Assembly (NCBI GenBank): GCA_018052475.1
Contig: JAGPNG010000002.1
Span: forward strand, 62,001-126,000
From: Candidatus Fermentithermobacillaceae bacterium
GTDB taxonomy: Bacteria; Bacillota; Sulfobacillia; Fermentithermobacillales; Fermentithermobacillaceae
Direction: 5' to 3'
DNA: 64,000 bases
The translations under genes and the position numbers were made by a program. Under the pieces are notes generated by a model, which saw nothing but the letters and a program-made list of their open reading frames with translations, was not told the origin of the DNA and ran no database searches. Shown piece by piece: positions 42,572-50,859 of this stretch. The stretch's first letter is position 1. Each line of letters begins with the position of its first letter.

Positions 42572-42826
42572 GTGAGGACTCTATATGTTGGAAATTTGCC
42601 ATGGGAGACGACCAGTGAGGAACTATCTGAAATGTTCAGCGCGTATGTAAATGTGCTAAACTGCCGTATTATCACGGATAGAGATACTGGGAGATCCAGA
42701 GGTTTTGGGTTCGTTGAAGTTAACGATGAAGACGTAGAAAAGGCCATAGAAGCGATCAATGGCGCTATGCTCGGTGGCCGACAGTTGGTAGTAAACGAAG
42801 CAAGACCGAGGCAGCCCAGGATGTAA
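42572..42826 (+). CDS. RRM-type RNA-binding protein
   Basis: 84 residues, GTG 42572 with GGGGAGGTG upstream. A single RNA recognition motif fills the protein: RNP2 is LYVGNLPW at about 4-11 and RNP1 is SRGFGFVEV at about 42-50. Such stand-alone RRM proteins occur in many bacteria and bind single-stranded RNA; targets are unknown. Monocistronic, followed by a terminator. Confidence 0.92.
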   Translation: MRTLYVGNLPWETTSEELSEMFSAYVNVLNCRIITDRDTGRSRGFGFVEVNDEDVEKAIEAINGAMLGGRQLVVNEARPRQPRM

Positions 42827-42954
42827 TCACACAAGACGCCGGGAGAAAGTATATCGGTTTTCTGAAGTTATCCGGGACTACATGACGGTATCAATAAAGA
42901 TGGGCGCGATAGCGATAGCGCCTGGTGGCAAAGAAGCAATTTGATCTTTGTAGT

Positions 42955-42983
42955 ACGGCATGGCTGAAAGGCTATGCCGTTTC
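42955..42983 (+). terminator. terminator after the RRM gene
   Basis: ACGGCATGGC (42955-42964) pairs with GCTATGCCGT (42971-42980) with one G:T pair and a six-base loop, then TTTC. A smaller GGCGC/GCGCC hairpin lies upstream (42903-42922). Confidence 0.65.
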
Positions 42984-43148
42984 GCTTTCTGCTGGGTTCA
43001 CGGCTCTTAGTGCGGCATCGCTAAGCGTTAGGTACGCTCTGGGCAAGTGAACAAAAACCGCTAGACGATGCATACTCAGATCGGAGAAATTCTTCCTGAG
43101 GACGTCCCATATTCCGTGTAAATTTTCAAAAGAATCGTGATCTCTTGA

Positions 43149-43173
43149 AGGAGTCTTACTTTTGTTGTCGAAT
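43149..43173 (+). promoter_or_regulatory. AGGA-N14-GTCGAAT element of cassette 2
   Basis: AGGA (43149-43152) and GTCGAAT (43167-43173) stand at exactly the offset found before cassette 1. The segment TGTCGAA (43166-43172) is also a perfect Spo0A 0A-box. Between it and the first gene a 7-bp inverted repeat ATGGCGA/TCGCCAT (43209-43235) could fold in the leader. In the rest of 42984-43297 I see no gene. Confidence 0.5.
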
Positions 43174-43297
43174 TATATACAATTGGCAGCTATGTAGGCG
43201 GTTGAGAAATGGCGAGGAGGTATCCGAGTCGCCATGGAAAGGAAACAAGAAAGCATTTTGATTAGCGATTCAGAGAATTATGGGAGGTGATTCTGCT

Positions 43298-44077
43298 TTG
43301 ACTTTAGTAAAAGGCAGAGTTTTTTCATTTTGGCTGCTCGTAATAGTTATTGGTTGCCTTTTGTACTCTATGTGGAAGGCGTCAAAGGGAGGCAATGTCT
43401 CGATAAGGAAGATTGCCGGACTTGACTCCATTGAAGAAGCGGTTGGCCGTGCGACAGAAATGGGCAGACCCGTTCATTACTGTCCGGGCCTAGGAGGAAT
43501 AGGTGCTGTTGAAGCACCGCAGACGTTTTCCGGATTGGCGATCTTGAGTCACATCGCAAGACTGACTGCCAGGTTCGATGTGCCGCTCATTGTCACCATA
43601 AGGCAGCCTGAGGTATTTCCTATGGCCGAAGAAACGGTTAGGCAAGCGTATCTAGAGGAAGGTAAAAGCGACAGATACGATCCTAACAACATACGATTCC
43701 TTTCATCTCAGCAGTTTGCCTACGCTGCCGCGCTTCTGGGGATTATGGCTAGGGAACGGCCTGCCGCGAACTTCATGATGGGAGCCTTCTGGGCTGAATC
43801 CCTCATGTTGGCCGAGGTAGGTTCTGAGGTTGGTGCGCTGCAGATTACAGGCACCGCCCAGCTATCTCAGGTACCTTTTTTCGTGGCCTCTTCGGATTAT
43901 ACGCTCATCGGAGAAGAGCTCTTTGCAGCAGCAGCGTATCTTTCTGGAGACAGGATGCAGCTCGGTTCCATCGTAGGTCAGGATATGGCAAAAGTGATAG
44001 TAGCAGTTCTAATAATCGCCGGTGTAGTGACTCGAAGTTTTGGCTCTAATTTCTTCGGGGAACTTCTGAGCAAGTGA
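43298..44077 (+). CDS. cassette 2 gene A: DUF6754-like membrane-associated protein
   Basis: 259 residues, TTG 43298 with GGGAGGTGA seven bases upstream. It has the same plan as the protein at 30497 but a shorter N-terminus: one membrane helix at about 9-25, then EEAVGRATEMGRPVH, the motif ARERPAANF, QVPFFVASSDYTLIGEELFAAAAYLS and GSIVGQDM, and a final hydrophobic helix (about 232-250). The two copies align over their whole length but differ in many positions, so the duplication is old or one copy was acquired separately. No enzymatic motif recognised. Confidence 0.72.
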   Translation: MTLVKGRVFSFWLLVIVIGCLLYSMWKASKGGNVSIRKIAGLDSIEEAVGRATEMGRPVHYCPGLGGIGAVEAPQTFSGLAILSHIARLTARFDVPLIVTIRQPEVFPMAEETVRQAYLEEGKSDRYDPNNIRFLSSQQFAYAAALLGIMARERPAANFMMGAFWAESLMLAEVGSEVGALQITGTAQLSQVPFFVASSDYTLIGEELFAAAAYLSGDRMQLGSIVGQDMAKVIVAVLIIAGVVTRSFGSNFFGELLSK

Positions 44078-44093
44078 AAGGGGCGATAAGTCT

Positions 44094-44720
44094 ATGAAAC
44101 GTGAATTACCCATGATACTGGCGTTTATCGTCGGTTTACTCATGATTGTATCATTCTTTTTCTCGTCTGAGCCTTTGAGCCAAGCGGCCAATACGGTGCA
44201 GAACTGGGGAGTGATAATTGCAGCGTTTGCCCTAGGATTGGCTTCAATCAATCTTATTCAAATTCACGCGAAAAGAATCGTGAAGGGCAAGGACTTGGAC
44301 TGGCTGTATTCAGGAGCACTCTTGTTTTCTATGATAGGCATAGCGATACTGGGGATCGCCAAAGGGCCTACCGACACAAACTACCAATTCTGGTTCGATG
44401 CTCTTTTTGTTCCGGGACAAGCTACGGTATACGCGATGACCGGATTTTTCATTGCCTCGGCTGCATATAGAGCATTTAGGATTAGGAACCTTGATTCGGC
44501 GATATTATTGGTATCGGCGGCCATCCTGATGCTTGGCAATGTGCCGATCGGCGAGACGATATGGTCACAGTTCCCCGTGATAGGTGAATGGCTGATGAAC
44601 ATTCCTAACCTGGCAGGGCAGCGGGGCATGCTCATAGGTGCCGGAATTGGCGGCATAGCCTCAGGCGTAAGGGTGCTTCTAGGGATCGAAAGAACGTACC
44701 TAGGCAGCTCAAGCTCATAA
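44094..44720 (+). CDS. cassette 2 gene B: polytopic membrane protein
   Basis: 208 residues, ATG 44094 after AAAGGGGCG, 17 bases from gene A. About six spans. It shares MKRELPMIL, FFIASAAYRAFRIRN, MLGNVPIGETIWS and GIERTYLG with the protein at 31358. The FFIASAAYRAFR loop is the best-conserved piece and may be the functional or interaction site. No known family. Confidence 0.66.
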   Translation: MKRELPMILAFIVGLLMIVSFFFSSEPLSQAANTVQNWGVIIAAFALGLASINLIQIHAKRIVKGKDLDWLYSGALLFSMIGIAILGIAKGPTDTNYQFWFDALFVPGQATVYAMTGFFIASAAYRAFRIRNLDSAILLVSAAILMLGNVPIGETIWSQFPVIGEWLMNIPNLAGQRGMLIGAGIGGIASGVRVLLGIERTYLGSSSS

Positions 44721-44735
44721 AAGGAGGGACAAACA

Positions 44736-45569
44736 TTGTTTGATAAGCTCGTACACATGGACCGCCGTGTTATATATGGAGTTGTTTTTCTGTCCCTCAC
44801 TATTCCCCTTATTTGGCCTATAGGTCTTGGAGTAGTAGTAGGGCCGGAGACGAAACAACTCTATGACATGGTTGAAGCATTACCCAGTGGCAGTGCGGTT
44901 ATAGTATCGATGGACACTTCTCCGGGCGGATATGGGGAGTTGTCTTCCGGCTCACTGGCGCTTTTGAACCATCTTGCGGAGAAAGGCATAAGAGTGATAG
45001 GCATGGGCTTTTTTGATACAGGCCCAAGTCTTTTGGAAACTGCGCTTGGTGGCTCCAAGTTTCGCGATAAGGAGTACGGGGTAGACTATGTAAACCTTGG
45101 GTACCTCGCCGGCGGAGAAACTGCCATGGCAAAGGTAGCCAAAGATATACTCGACAGCTTTCCAAGAGATTACAGAGGTAACGTTACCAGCGACCTTCCT
45201 GTTATGAAAGGCATAACTTCATGCGAGGATATAGCTCTTATAATTAGCATTTCGTCAGGAACTCCGGGAGTACCTGAGTGGATAAGGCAAGTTGGTGACC
45301 CTCTAGGTGTTCCCATTGCCACGGTTATCGTTGCGGTGAATGTGCCCAATATGACTCCTTATGTCCAGTCGGGGCAGATCGTTGGCATGATACCAAGCAT
45401 GAAGGGTGCGGCGGGGTATGAGAGCCTTATGGGTACTGCCGGACTCGGCACAAGGGGAATGGACGCTCAGTCAATTTCCCATCTGACCATACTTGGGTTG
45501 GTAGTGCTCGGTAACGTAGTATATCTTGCGACGAAAAATACTAAGCCCTCCGAAGGAGGTGCCCACTAA
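44736..45569 (+). CDS. cassette 2 gene C: protein with terminal membrane anchors and alpha/beta domain
   Basis: 277 residues, TTG 44736 with AAAAGGAGGG upstream. Membrane helices at about 12-32 and 248-265 flank an alpha/beta domain with SAVIVSMDTSPGGYGE, KGIRVIGMGFFDTG, DIALIISISSGTPGVPEW, PIATVIVAVNVPNM and YVQSGQIVGMIPSMKGAAGYE, ending DAQSISHL. The strand-loop pattern resembles a Rossmann or periplasmic-binding-like half, but no nucleotide motif (GxGxxG) is present. Its last base is the first base of gene D's start codon (TAATG), so they are translationally coupled. Confidence 0.66.
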   Translation: MFDKLVHMDRRVIYGVVFLSLTIPLIWPIGLGVVVGPETKQLYDMVEALPSGSAVIVSMDTSPGGYGELSSGSLALLNHLAEKGIRVIGMGFFDTGPSLLETALGGSKFRDKEYGVDYVNLGYLAGGETAMAKVAKDILDSFPRDYRGNVTSDLPVMKGITSCEDIALIISISSGTPGVPEWIRQVGDPLGVPIATVIVAVNVPNMTPYVQSGQIVGMIPSMKGAAGYESLMGTAGLGTRGMDAQSISHLTILGLVVLGNVVYLATKNTKPSEGGAH

Positions 45570-46174
45570 TGCGGATAAGTGGCGATCTTGGAACGTGGAT
45601 TGCGGCTATAGCTACCATAGGTATTATGAGTTTTGTCTTCAAAGACAACCCGCTTTACAGAATTGTTGAAAATGTCTACGTAGGGGTGTCTGCAGGGCAT
45701 GCTCTTGTATTAGGTTGGATAAACATAAGGGACCAAGGCATAACTCCTTTGACTTCTGAGGGTGAGTGGAGTGTCATAATCCCTTTGTTGCTAGGATTGC
45801 TTCTCTATACCAGATACTTCAAGGATATAGCATGGCTTTCCAGATTCCCCCTGTCCATCTTGGTAGGTATAGGAACAGGTTTAGCCATTAGGGGGACAAT
45901 CGGATCCCAGATAGTCAACCAAGTGAAAAGCACTGTACTTCCGCTAAACAACATCAATAATGCCATTATCGTCTTTGGAACGCTTGGAGTCCTTTCTTAC
46001 TTCTACTTCTCCAAAGAACACAGAGGAGTTCTCAAGCATGTTTCAACTTTTGGAAGATGCGTTATGATGGTGTCTTTTGGCGCAGCATTCGGAAGCACAG
46101 TTATGGGGCGTATGGCACTTCTTATCGACAGGCTGTACTTCCTTTACTCCAACTGGTTGGGTATCATTAGGTAA
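45569..46174 (+). CDS. cassette 2 gene D: polytopic membrane protein
   Basis: 201 residues, ATG 45569 with GAAGGAGGTG upstream. About five spans. It matches the protein at 33048 in FKDNPLYRIVENVYVG, LLLYTRY, RFPLSILVGIGTGLAI, VLPLNNINNAIIVF and GRCVMMVSFGAAFGSTVMGRMALLIDRL, and is exactly the same length. Unknown family. Last gene of cassette 2. Confidence 0.66.
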   Translation: MRISGDLGTWIAAIATIGIMSFVFKDNPLYRIVENVYVGVSAGHALVLGWINIRDQGITPLTSEGEWSVIIPLLLGLLLYTRYFKDIAWLSRFPLSILVGIGTGLAIRGTIGSQIVNQVKSTVLPLNNINNAIIVFGTLGVLSYFYFSKEHRGVLKHVSTFGRCVMMVSFGAAFGSTVMGRMALLIDRLYFLYSNWLGIIR

Positions 46175-46216
46175 GATTAGGTCCATTGGGCATTGATCTG
46201 GATTGAGACTCTTTGG

Positions 46217-46240
46217 GGCGGGCGGCAAGAGCCGTCCGCC
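46217..46240 (+). terminator. GC-rich stem-loop after cassette 2
   Basis: GGCGGGCGGC (46217-46226) pairs with GCCGTCCGCC (46231-46240), one G:T pair, four-base loop AAGA. No T-run follows, so it may stabilise the 3' end or terminate weakly. Confidence 0.5.
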
Positions 46241-46344
46241 TCATGCGTAAAGGAGACCAAGAGTCCCCTTATTGTGTTAGACTGTCATTGCAACCCGCGC
46301 TAAGGTTTTGATGTCTAATAATATAGGGGGATATCAGTCAGTTG

Positions 46345-46920
46345 ATGTATAGTCATATTCACGATTTTGTGAGAAATCGTATCGATGAAGAACGGTTTGT
46401 ACACAGTGAGAATACGGCTTGTTATGCATATGATATCGCACAGACTTATGGAGTTGATCCCGAAAGAGCTTATTTGTCAGGATTGCTTCATGACATCGCT
46501 AGAGATCTCTCACCCCAAGAGATTTTGCGAGTGGCATTAAAAGAAGGTATAATACCTAGAAAAGAAGAGCGCATTTGTCCTTTTTTATTGCACGGGAAGG
46601 TTGGGGCGCAGATAGTTAAAGAAGAAATCGGTCTTTTGGATGAGGGAGTCCTTAATGCAATTTCTTTTCATGTTACGGGAAGACCAAATTGGACCAGATT
46701 GGAACAGGTCCTTTATCTGGCTGATAAGGCTGAGCCGGAAAGAGTCTATCCTGGAGCGGATAGGATACGAGATCTGCTGAAAAGAGGAGATTTTGAGGGC
46801 GCCCTCTTTGAATGTCTGCGCGAAAATATTATATATGCAGCCAAGACTCAAGGCTGGATTGTGGACACTGACACGGTGGTGATATTTAATGGGATGGCGA
46901 CGAGATTCTCATCGAAGTAA
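46345..46920 (+). CDS. yqeK: HD-domain diadenosine tetraphosphate hydrolase YqeK
   Basis: 191 residues from ATG 46345 (the adjacent TTG 46342 is possible); AGGGGG lies upstream. HSENTACYAYDIA, GLLHDIARDLS and the later ISFHVTGRP and YLADKAEPER are the His/Asp metal ligands of the HD fold in YqeK. It splits Ap4A symmetrically to two ADP. It is conserved next to nadD, LCP and rsfS in Firmicutes. The 3' end overlaps the next gene by about 30 bases. Confidence 0.93.
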   Translation: MYSHIHDFVRNRIDEERFVHSENTACYAYDIAQTYGVDPERAYLSGLLHDIARDLSPQEILRVALKEGIIPRKEERICPFLLHGKVGAQIVKEEIGLLDEGVLNAISFHVTGRPNWTRLEQVLYLADKAEPERVYPGADRIRDLLKRGDFEGALFECLRENIIYAAKTQGWIVDTDTVVIFNGMATRFSSK

Positions 46921-48202
46921 TTCCGGGAACGATATTGATGAAACAAGGATATATGAAATGCCGAAAGAGTCAGTCAAGCCGCAGAAGCGGCGACGGCTAA
47001 AGAAGGCGTGGATAGTAGTGCTGGCAGTCGTTTTGTTCGGGGCAGGTACTGTCTTCGGAATGTACTCTTATCTAAAAGCGTACTCTAGCAGTTATCCTTT
47101 TTCGAGTGGCGATGTGGTGGCCGAAAGTTCCAGGATAAACATACTTGTTATAGGCATAGATGGCGGAGTGAACGGAAAAGTAAATACTTCAGGGAAGACA
47201 GGAACACGGTCGGATGTGATGATGGTTGTAAGTATTGACCCTGAACTCAAAAAGGTCGGCATACTATCTGTTCCGAGAGACACTCGGGTTTTGATACCTA
47301 CGGTAAATAGCATAGAAAAGGCAGGACATGCTCATGCCTATGGCGGACCCGACCTTGTTGTCGAAACCTTAGAGAACCTGCTCGAGATAGATATCCATCG
47401 ATACGTGCGAGTTGACTTCGAAGGCTTTAAGAAAGTTATCGATGTTTTGGGTGGGGTATATATCGATGTGCCGGAAGACATGGATTATGAAGATCCTTAC
47501 CAGAACCTTTATATTCACATAGAGAAAGGTCCTCAGGTTCTCAATGGCGAAAAGGCTTTGGGATTTGTTCGGTACAGGCAGTACAGAAATGCAGATATTG
47601 GAAGAATAGAAGCACAGCACCTTTTTTTGCAGGCACTTGCAGATAAAGTTCTCAGCGTCGCAACTCTGCCTAAGATACCTCAGTTAGTATCGGAGATTAT
47701 GCCCTACGTTGTGACCGATCTTTCTAACGAGGATATCATGTACTTGGCTTCTGTGGGGCTCAATATGAAGATGCAAGACGTTGAGATGGGCGTTTTGCCT
47801 GGAAGCGATGGATATATAGGCGATTTGAGTTATTGGCTTGTCGATGCAGAAAAGGCCCAAGAGGCTGTTGATAGGCTTATAAGAGGCATAGATCGTACCA
47901 AGAACGCTAACGTCAAAGTGTCTGTACAAAACGGATGCGGAATTCCCGGCGCCGCTGATTACGTTGCTTCGATTCTAAGGAGCTACGATTTTCAAGTGGT
48001 GAGCGTGGACGATGCTAGCCGGTTTGACTATAAAGAAACGAGAGTGTTGGCCCCTAAGGAACAAAAGGACGTCCAGATAGAGATCTTAAGGATTCTAAAG
48101 AGCACTTCTGATCAGGCAAAAGCGTACGTTTCTCACGACCTACCGGATGAAGCGGATGTGTTGGTCATAATAGGCAATGACTTTAGCAAATATGGGCAGT
48201 AA
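46889..48202 (+). CDS. LCP (LytR-CpsA-Psr) family protein with LytR_C domain
   Basis: 437 residues from ATG 46889 (GGTGGTGA upstream); ATG 46958 is an alternative that drops 23 residues. A basic segment KPQKRRRLKK precedes one membrane helix (about 40-60). The extracellular LCP domain follows: ILVIGIDGG, GTRSDVMMVVSIDP, GILSVPRDTRV, GGVYIDVPEDMDY and LGFVRYRQY...DIGRIEAQ with the Arg and Asp residues that bind polyprenyl pyrophosphate. A LytR_C domain (about 345-437) starts NVKVSVQNGCGIPGAADYV. LCP enzymes attach teichoic acids or other glycans to peptidoglycan. Confidence 0.92.
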   Translation: MGWRRDSHRSNSGNDIDETRIYEMPKESVKPQKRRRLKKAWIVVLAVVLFGAGTVFGMYSYLKAYSSSYPFSSGDVVAESSRINILVIGIDGGVNGKVNTSGKTGTRSDVMMVVSIDPELKKVGILSVPRDTRVLIPTVNSIEKAGHAHAYGGPDLVVETLENLLEIDIHRYVRVDFEGFKKVIDVLGGVYIDVPEDMDYEDPYQNLYIHIEKGPQVLNGEKALGFVRYRQYRNADIGRIEAQHLFLQALADKVLSVATLPKIPQLVSEIMPYVVTDLSNEDIMYLASVGLNMKMQDVEMGVLPGSDGYIGDLSYWLVDAEKAQEAVDRLIRGIDRTKNANVKVSVQNGCGIPGAADYVASILRSYDFQVVSVDDASRFDYKETRVLAPKEQKDVQIEILRILKSTSDQAKAYVSHDLPDEADVLVIIGNDFSKYGQ

Positions 48203-48238
48203 GAAGCTGGGTCCGTACGGACTTATCTTAAGGGAGGC

Positions 48239-48643
48239 GTGATTTTTATAGACAGGACCGATACAGGAAATAAAGGATCTTTCCAGTCTGATCCTGAGGC
48301 GCGAGCTGCAAGAGAGTTTGCGGTTGACGCTGCCAGAGCTTTATATGATGGAAAAGGTCTAGATGTTGACATACTGGACGTAAGAGAAGTCACCCTCATC
48401 GCAGACTATTTTGTCATTGCATCCGGCTCTAGCGTAAGGCATGTTAAAGGCCTTGCAGACCGCGTACTCTACCTATCTGAGGGCAAAAGAAAACCAATTC
48501 ACGTGGAAGGCTATCAGCTAGGCACTTGGGTCCTTTTGGACTACGGGGACGTAGTAGTGCACATATTTAGAGAGTCGGAGCGAAGTTTCTATGGTTTGGA
48601 GCGGCTCTGGGGTGACGCACCTATGGTGGACTTTTCCAAGTAA
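48239..48643 (+). CDS. rsfS: ribosomal silencing factor RsfS
   Basis: 134 residues, GTG 48239 directly after GGGAGGC (close spacing). DARALYDGKG-like DAARALYDGKGLDVDILDVREVTLIADYFVIASG and the end WVLLDYGDVVVHIFRESERSFYGLERLWGDAP are diagnostic. It binds L14 and blocks subunit joining in starved cells. It lies where expected, after yqeK and LCP. Confidence 0.95.
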   Translation: MIFIDRTDTGNKGSFQSDPEARAAREFAVDAARALYDGKGLDVDILDVREVTLIADYFVIASGSSVRHVKGLADRVLYLSEGKRKPIHVEGYQLGTWVLLDYGDVVVHIFRESERSFYGLERLWGDAPMVDFSK

Positions 48644-48690
48644 CACCTCGGATTTTCGTTATTGGAATTATTCGTTTGGAGAGATTAATC

Positions 48691-50292
48691 ATGAAAAAGA
48701 CGTTTATGAGTGCTTTGACAATGATTTTGGCACTTTGCTTTTTGGCCTTACCTTTGGCGTCAGTGGTGAAAGCTCAAGTTCCCGGAGTAGAATTCAAGTT
48801 GGGCAATGAGGTCTTATTTGACTCCGAGCGATACTATGACCTCATGAAAGGCAAAAAGGTTGGCCTTGTAACCAATCAAACGGGCGTCAACAGTCAAGGC
48901 ATAAGTACCATAGACCGTTTGGCCGGAGATCCTAACGTGAAGTTGACGGCTCTTTTTTGTCCTGAGCACGGACTCGATGGTACGGCGCCGGCTGGTTCAT
49001 ATGTGAAATCCTATACCCATCCTACGCTACAGATCCCGGTGTATAGCCTATACGGTAGCACGAGGAAACCTACTTTAGACATGCTGCAGAATGTGGATGT
49101 ATTGGTTTTTGACATCCAGGATGTAGGCGCCAGATGGTATACATATATTTCCACTTTGAACTACGTCTTGGAAGTCGCAGGCTCATGCGGCAAACCTGTT
49201 ATCGTGCTTGACAGGCCCAATCCTCTTGGGGGTGAGATCGTAGAAGGTCCTGTGCTGGAAGACAGGTTCAAGACTTTCGTGGGTGTAGATAACATCCCTA
49301 TGGCGCATGGGATGACCATAGGGGAACTGGCTCGCTTTTTCAATCGCCCTAGCAATGGTTTCAATGCCGACCTTACGGTTGTACCTATGCAAGGGTATAC
49401 GCGGGATATGATTTGGCAGGATACGGGCCTTAGCTGGATTCCAACCTCCCCAAATATCCCTACTATCGAGTCAGTCTTTTGCTATATGGCTACCGGCTTA
49501 GGAGAAGGGACTGGCGTTGGTCAGAGAGACAAATTCACTTGGGTAGGGGGATTGGGGATTGATAGCCAGAGGTTTGCAGATCTCTTGAACGGGTCTAATC
49601 TCTCAGGCGTGGAGTATATCCCTGACACGAGAGGATCGTATGGTGGAGTGAAACTCAAGATCACTGACTACACGACGTTTAATCCTGCGCGCTCCGGTAT
49701 ATACGCCTTGGCGTACGCCAGACAGCTGAGCAGTTTCAAAGTGCCAAAAAGCGGTTCTACCACTTCGAGCATAGTTATGTTCGATAAGATTATGGGTACG
49801 GATAGGATGGGTATATGGCTTGAACAGAAACTCTCGCCTCGAGAAATTGAAAAGAAATATGCCGCCGAACTCGAACGGTTCAAGAATGAGAGACAGAAGT
49901 ATCTAATCTACGGATACGCCGGAAAACCGGGAATGGTTGCTGTGGTTGTTGACCGCGTGCCTCTTTTCTTTGATTCTGAACCATACATAGATGAAAATGG
50001 TCGCACAATAGTACCGGTTAGAGCGATTGCAGAAGCTCTTGGTGCCGAAGTGAATTGGAATCAGGAGCGACGTGAGGTTACTATAGCGAATGGTTCGTCG
50101 TCTGTTAGTATGATCATAGGGAGTAACGTGGCGTGGATTGATGGTCAGGAGTTTGTCATGGACACAGTTCCTGTCTTGGTGAACGGCCGCACGATGGTTC
50201 CGGCTAGGTACGTTTCTGAACTTCTAGGTGCTGTGGTTGACTTTGACTACGCCGTGGAGTATGGATACAAGACCGTGCTGATTAATAGATAG
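48691..50292 (+). CDS. NamZ-type exo-beta-N-acetylmuramidase (DUF1343) with copper-amine-oxidase-like wall domain
   Basis: 533 residues, ATG 48691 with GGAGAG upstream. A signal peptide ends at about residue 29 (VVKAQ). The DUF1343/NamZ part (about 33-405) shows GLVTNQTGVNSQG, FCPEHGLDGTAPAG, VFDIQDVGARWYTYIST, LDRPNPLGGEIVEGP and SPNIPTIESVFCY. NamZ releases terminal MurNAc from peptidoglycan fragments. A C-terminal copper-amine-oxidase N-terminal-like domain (about 420-533, GRTIVPVRAIAEALGAEV and GRTMVPARYVSELLGA) probably binds the wall. Role: wall recycling. The gene is preceded by rsfS with a 47-base gap. Confidence 0.92.
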   Translation: MKKTFMSALTMILALCFLALPLASVVKAQVPGVEFKLGNEVLFDSERYYDLMKGKKVGLVTNQTGVNSQGISTIDRLAGDPNVKLTALFCPEHGLDGTAPAGSYVKSYTHPTLQIPVYSLYGSTRKPTLDMLQNVDVLVFDIQDVGARWYTYISTLNYVLEVAGSCGKPVIVLDRPNPLGGEIVEGPVLEDRFKTFVGVDNIPMAHGMTIGELARFFNRPSNGFNADLTVVPMQGYTRDMIWQDTGLSWIPTSPNIPTIESVFCYMATGLGEGTGVGQRDKFTWVGGLGIDSQRFADLLNGSNLSGVEYIPDTRGSYGGVKLKITDYTTFNPARSGIYALAYARQLSSFKVPKSGSTTSSIVMFDKIMGTDRMGIWLEQKLSPREIEKKYAAELERFKNERQKYLIYGYAGKPGMVAVVVDRVPLFFDSEPYIDENGRTIVPVRAIAEALGAEVNWNQERREVTIANGSSSVSMIIGSNVAWIDGQEFVMDTVPVLVNGRTMVPARYVSELLGAVVDFDYAVEYGYKTVLINR

Positions 50293-50374
50293 CCACCATG
50301 CTATGCTCTTGAATCTATAGGTGCTTTATTTAGGCAGTTTCCCAAAACTGCTCGGTCATGTGCCTTTCATGGGT

Positions 50375-50698
50375 TTAGAGCGTTCTTATGAGAATCGTTG
50401 TGCCGATGGTATCCTCTATAACGCTGAGAAGTTTTGGAAGATCTATGCTGGGATCCAAAAGACACCTGTAGGTTTCAGATTCAGTTTCTATTTCTATTTC
50501 GGGGACTTTTTTTCGTAGAAGGGATATAGAGACTATGTCATCTGCGTCGATCATTATGGGCCTTTGTTGAGTCCCGTGATCTTGCGGCGTTAGCACGATC
50601 TCTGATCGTGTGCTTTGCATTCTGCATGGAGTGGTCTGATAGAAGCCAGTCCTGAGTCTTACAAGAACGTCTATTGTTATCGCCTCCCTAATTCCCAT
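50375..50698 (-). CDS. hypothetical protein, divergent from the HTH regulator
   Basis: About 107 residues (110 if ATG 50707 is used). Readable parts are VLVRLRTGFYQTTPCRMQSTRSEI, RPIMIDADDIVSISLLRKKVPEIEIETESETYRCLLDPSIDLPKLL, which look like a real beta-rich soluble protein. The start is unclear: neither ATG (50707, 50698) has a ribosome binding site, while a good AGGGAGGCG (about 50690-50682) is followed at normal distance by ATA, not a standard start. Possibly a small regulator or partner of the gene at 50860. No family recognised. Confidence 0.45.
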   Translation of the reverse strand: MGIREAITIDVLVRLRTGFYQTTPCRMQSTRSEIVLTPQDHGTQQRPIMIDADDIVSISLLRKKVPEIEIETESETYRCLLDPSIDLPKLLSVIEDTIGTTILIRTL

Positions 50699-50737
50699 TG
50701 TGCACATATGAGATTACTTTGATATACCTTCTCGTCA

Positions 50738-50752
50738 TTTGGCAATGCCAAA
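50738..50752. promoter_or_regulatory. inverted repeat TTTGGCA-A-TGCCAAA
   Basis: A perfect 7-1-7 palindrome in the 150-base gap between divergent genes. The shape is that of a dimeric repressor operator. It lies about 110 bases before the HTH regulator start. Confidence 0.5.
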
Positions 50753-50761
50753 TACTTTCAC

Positions 50762-50789
50762 GGATTGTGTCAATCCAGTGCAGGATTGA
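50762..50789. promoter_or_regulatory. triple GGATTG/CAATCC inverted-repeat array
   Basis: GGATTG (50762-50767), CAATCC (50771-50776) and GGATTG (50783-50788) form two overlapping inverted repeats: 6-3-6, and 7-6-7 as TCAATCC/GGATTGA. They may be operator half-sites or mutually exclusive hairpins in the leader of the regulator. Confidence 0.5.
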
Positions 50790-50859
50790 AACAAATTGGA
50801 GGAGAAGTCTAAGGTATCAAGATCAGGTGCTTGCGTATTCGGAAAAGGGGGGGCTCGCT

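Noticed and set aside
50321-50518. 65-codon plus-strand frame after the NamZ gene
   Set aside because: Lies antisense to a more protein-like minus-strand frame and has an aromatic-rich, random-looking end.
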